Shown piece by piece: positions 63,501 through 64,000 of a stretch of 64,000 nucleotides of DNA. The stretch lies in the NCBI RefSeq assembly GCF_003254395.2, contig NC_037640.1, forward strand, positions 10,026,289 through 10,090,288, given 5' to 3'. Below the pieces are notes generated by a model that saw nothing but the letters and a program-made list of their open reading frames with translations, searched no databases and was not told the DNA's origin. Position numbers and translations under genes: made by a program. How positions within the stretch are numbered: position 1 is the stretch's first letter; each line of letters starts with the position of its first letter. The stretch is from Apis mellifera (lineage: Eukaryota > Arthropoda > Insecta > Hymenoptera > Apidae).

Positions 63501-64000
63501 TAATTAAAACTTTTATAGATGGAATACTTAGTAATAAATTACAGATTCTGTAATTTTGTTATTGGATATATTTAAAGTTCTAGGGAATTTGAGTCGCAAG
63601 TCAGTGAATTCAACTAATTTCAAGCTAGAATAACTATTATGTTGAAAATAAACTTAGCTTCGAGTAATCAAAGACAGAACTATAGTGTTTATCTTTTGTT
63701 GGCTCGGTTTACATGTGGTAAAGTGAATTTGAATTTTTCAAATTGAATTTTAAATTTTTAACAATACAAATGTTCAATACAAATATCATGACATATGCAT
63801 CATGAAAATCTTTCATTCCATGGTGGTTGACGCGTATGTCATAAATTTTTTCAAATATTGTGAAAAAATATGAAAATAGTTTTCCACATATCTAATTTTC
63901 CTTTTGTGTTTTTTGTGCAAATATTGTTATCAGTATGTATAATTATTTTGGATTTCGTTGTATTTCTTATCGTTTTATAATTATTTTGTGTATTTATCAA
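48508..64000 (+). other. First coding intron of the receptor gene (runs past the window end)
   Basis: I recognised no further receptor exon in over 15 kb, so this is most simply a long intron. It is AT-rich with a repeat array at 48811-49880. More complex CpG-containing islands lie at about 53500-53700, 54940-55110, 56830-57000, 60180-60560 and 63080-63400, and may be regulatory. The A/T-rich open frames throughout show no domains. A separate small gene within the intron cannot be excluded. Confidence 0.5.
48811..49880 (+). repeat. Six-copy array of about 150-215 bp with embedded 3'-splice-site-like tracts
   Basis: Copies begin near 48811, 49000, 49151, 49365, 49555 and 49730. The core is TTCGAATTTCATTTCTATAA, CCTATAAAAATTCGATTTTT, AAAAAACTGCAATTTCT, TTCCCTTATAACAATATAAT and GAAGGTGTTTTCATTAGTTT. 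Three copies begin with T-runs ending in CAG (TTTTTTTCAG). Confidence 0.92.

Noticed and set aside
1..64000. tRNA, snRNA, CRISPR arrays, mariner-type transposase or known terminal inverted repeats
   Set aside because: Scanned by eye for conserved boxes and transposase motifs; none convincing. A tRNAscan or RepeatMasker run would be decisive.

Overview
The window looks like nuclear DNA of an insect, most likely a honey bee or a close hymenopteran relative. The sequence is strongly A+T-rich with many A/T homopolymers and AT microsatellites. Introns are spliced GT-AG, and the three recognisable genes encode insect-type proteins. A decayed piece of insect mitochondrial 12S rRNA is embedded in the DNA. 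The species is inferred, not proven. Most of the 64 kb is intron, UTR or intergenic sequence; only about 2.4 kb is supportable coding sequence.

Layout, all three genes on the + strand. (1) 1-15.3 kb: the 3' half of a Glut4EF-like transcription factor gene (vertebrate ZNF395/ZNF704/SLC2A4RG family). It has a C2H2 finger exon at 5130-5230, an acidic exon at 5684-5945 and a last exon at 6774-6992 encoding a C-clamp. A further coding exon is possible at 56-124. The intron before the last exon is almost entirely a ~66-73 bp minisatellite. A very long 3' UTR may reach about 15.25 kb. (2) 15.3-21.3 kb: AT-rich intergenic DNA with one more complex block at 18.1-18.66 kb. (3) 21316-26300: a complete spinster gene (MFS transporter of the late endosome/lysosome) with eight common coding exons and four frame-compatible candidate terminal exons. 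(4) 26.3-45.4 kb: mostly intergenic sequence with a 12S NUMT (about 29.69-30.08 kb), several independent tandem-repeat arrays (32-33.3, 33.8-34.7, 37.9-38.4 and 44.65-45.3 kb) and GC-richer blocks of unknown role. (5) 45.4 kb to the end: the 5' end of a class B neuropeptide receptor gene, probably the DH44 (CRF-like diuretic hormone) receptor. A GC-rich TATA/Inr promoter candidate lies near 45.5 kb, the first coding exon is at 48213-48507, and a >15 kb first coding intron runs off the window.

The three genes have no evident joint function: they are a nuclear regulator, a lysosomal transporter and a hormone receptor. They do contrast in base composition. The spinster exons are CpG-poor and AT-rich in codon choice, while the Glut4EF and receptor exons are CpG-rich. 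In bees this usually separates germline-methylated housekeeping genes from unmethylated regulated genes.

I found no tRNA, snRNA, CRISPR array or intact transposase. No clearly new multi-gene system is visible. The best leads are the alternative spinster tails, the NUMT, the intronic arrays (one carrying repeated 3'-splice-site-like tracts) and the candidate promoters.
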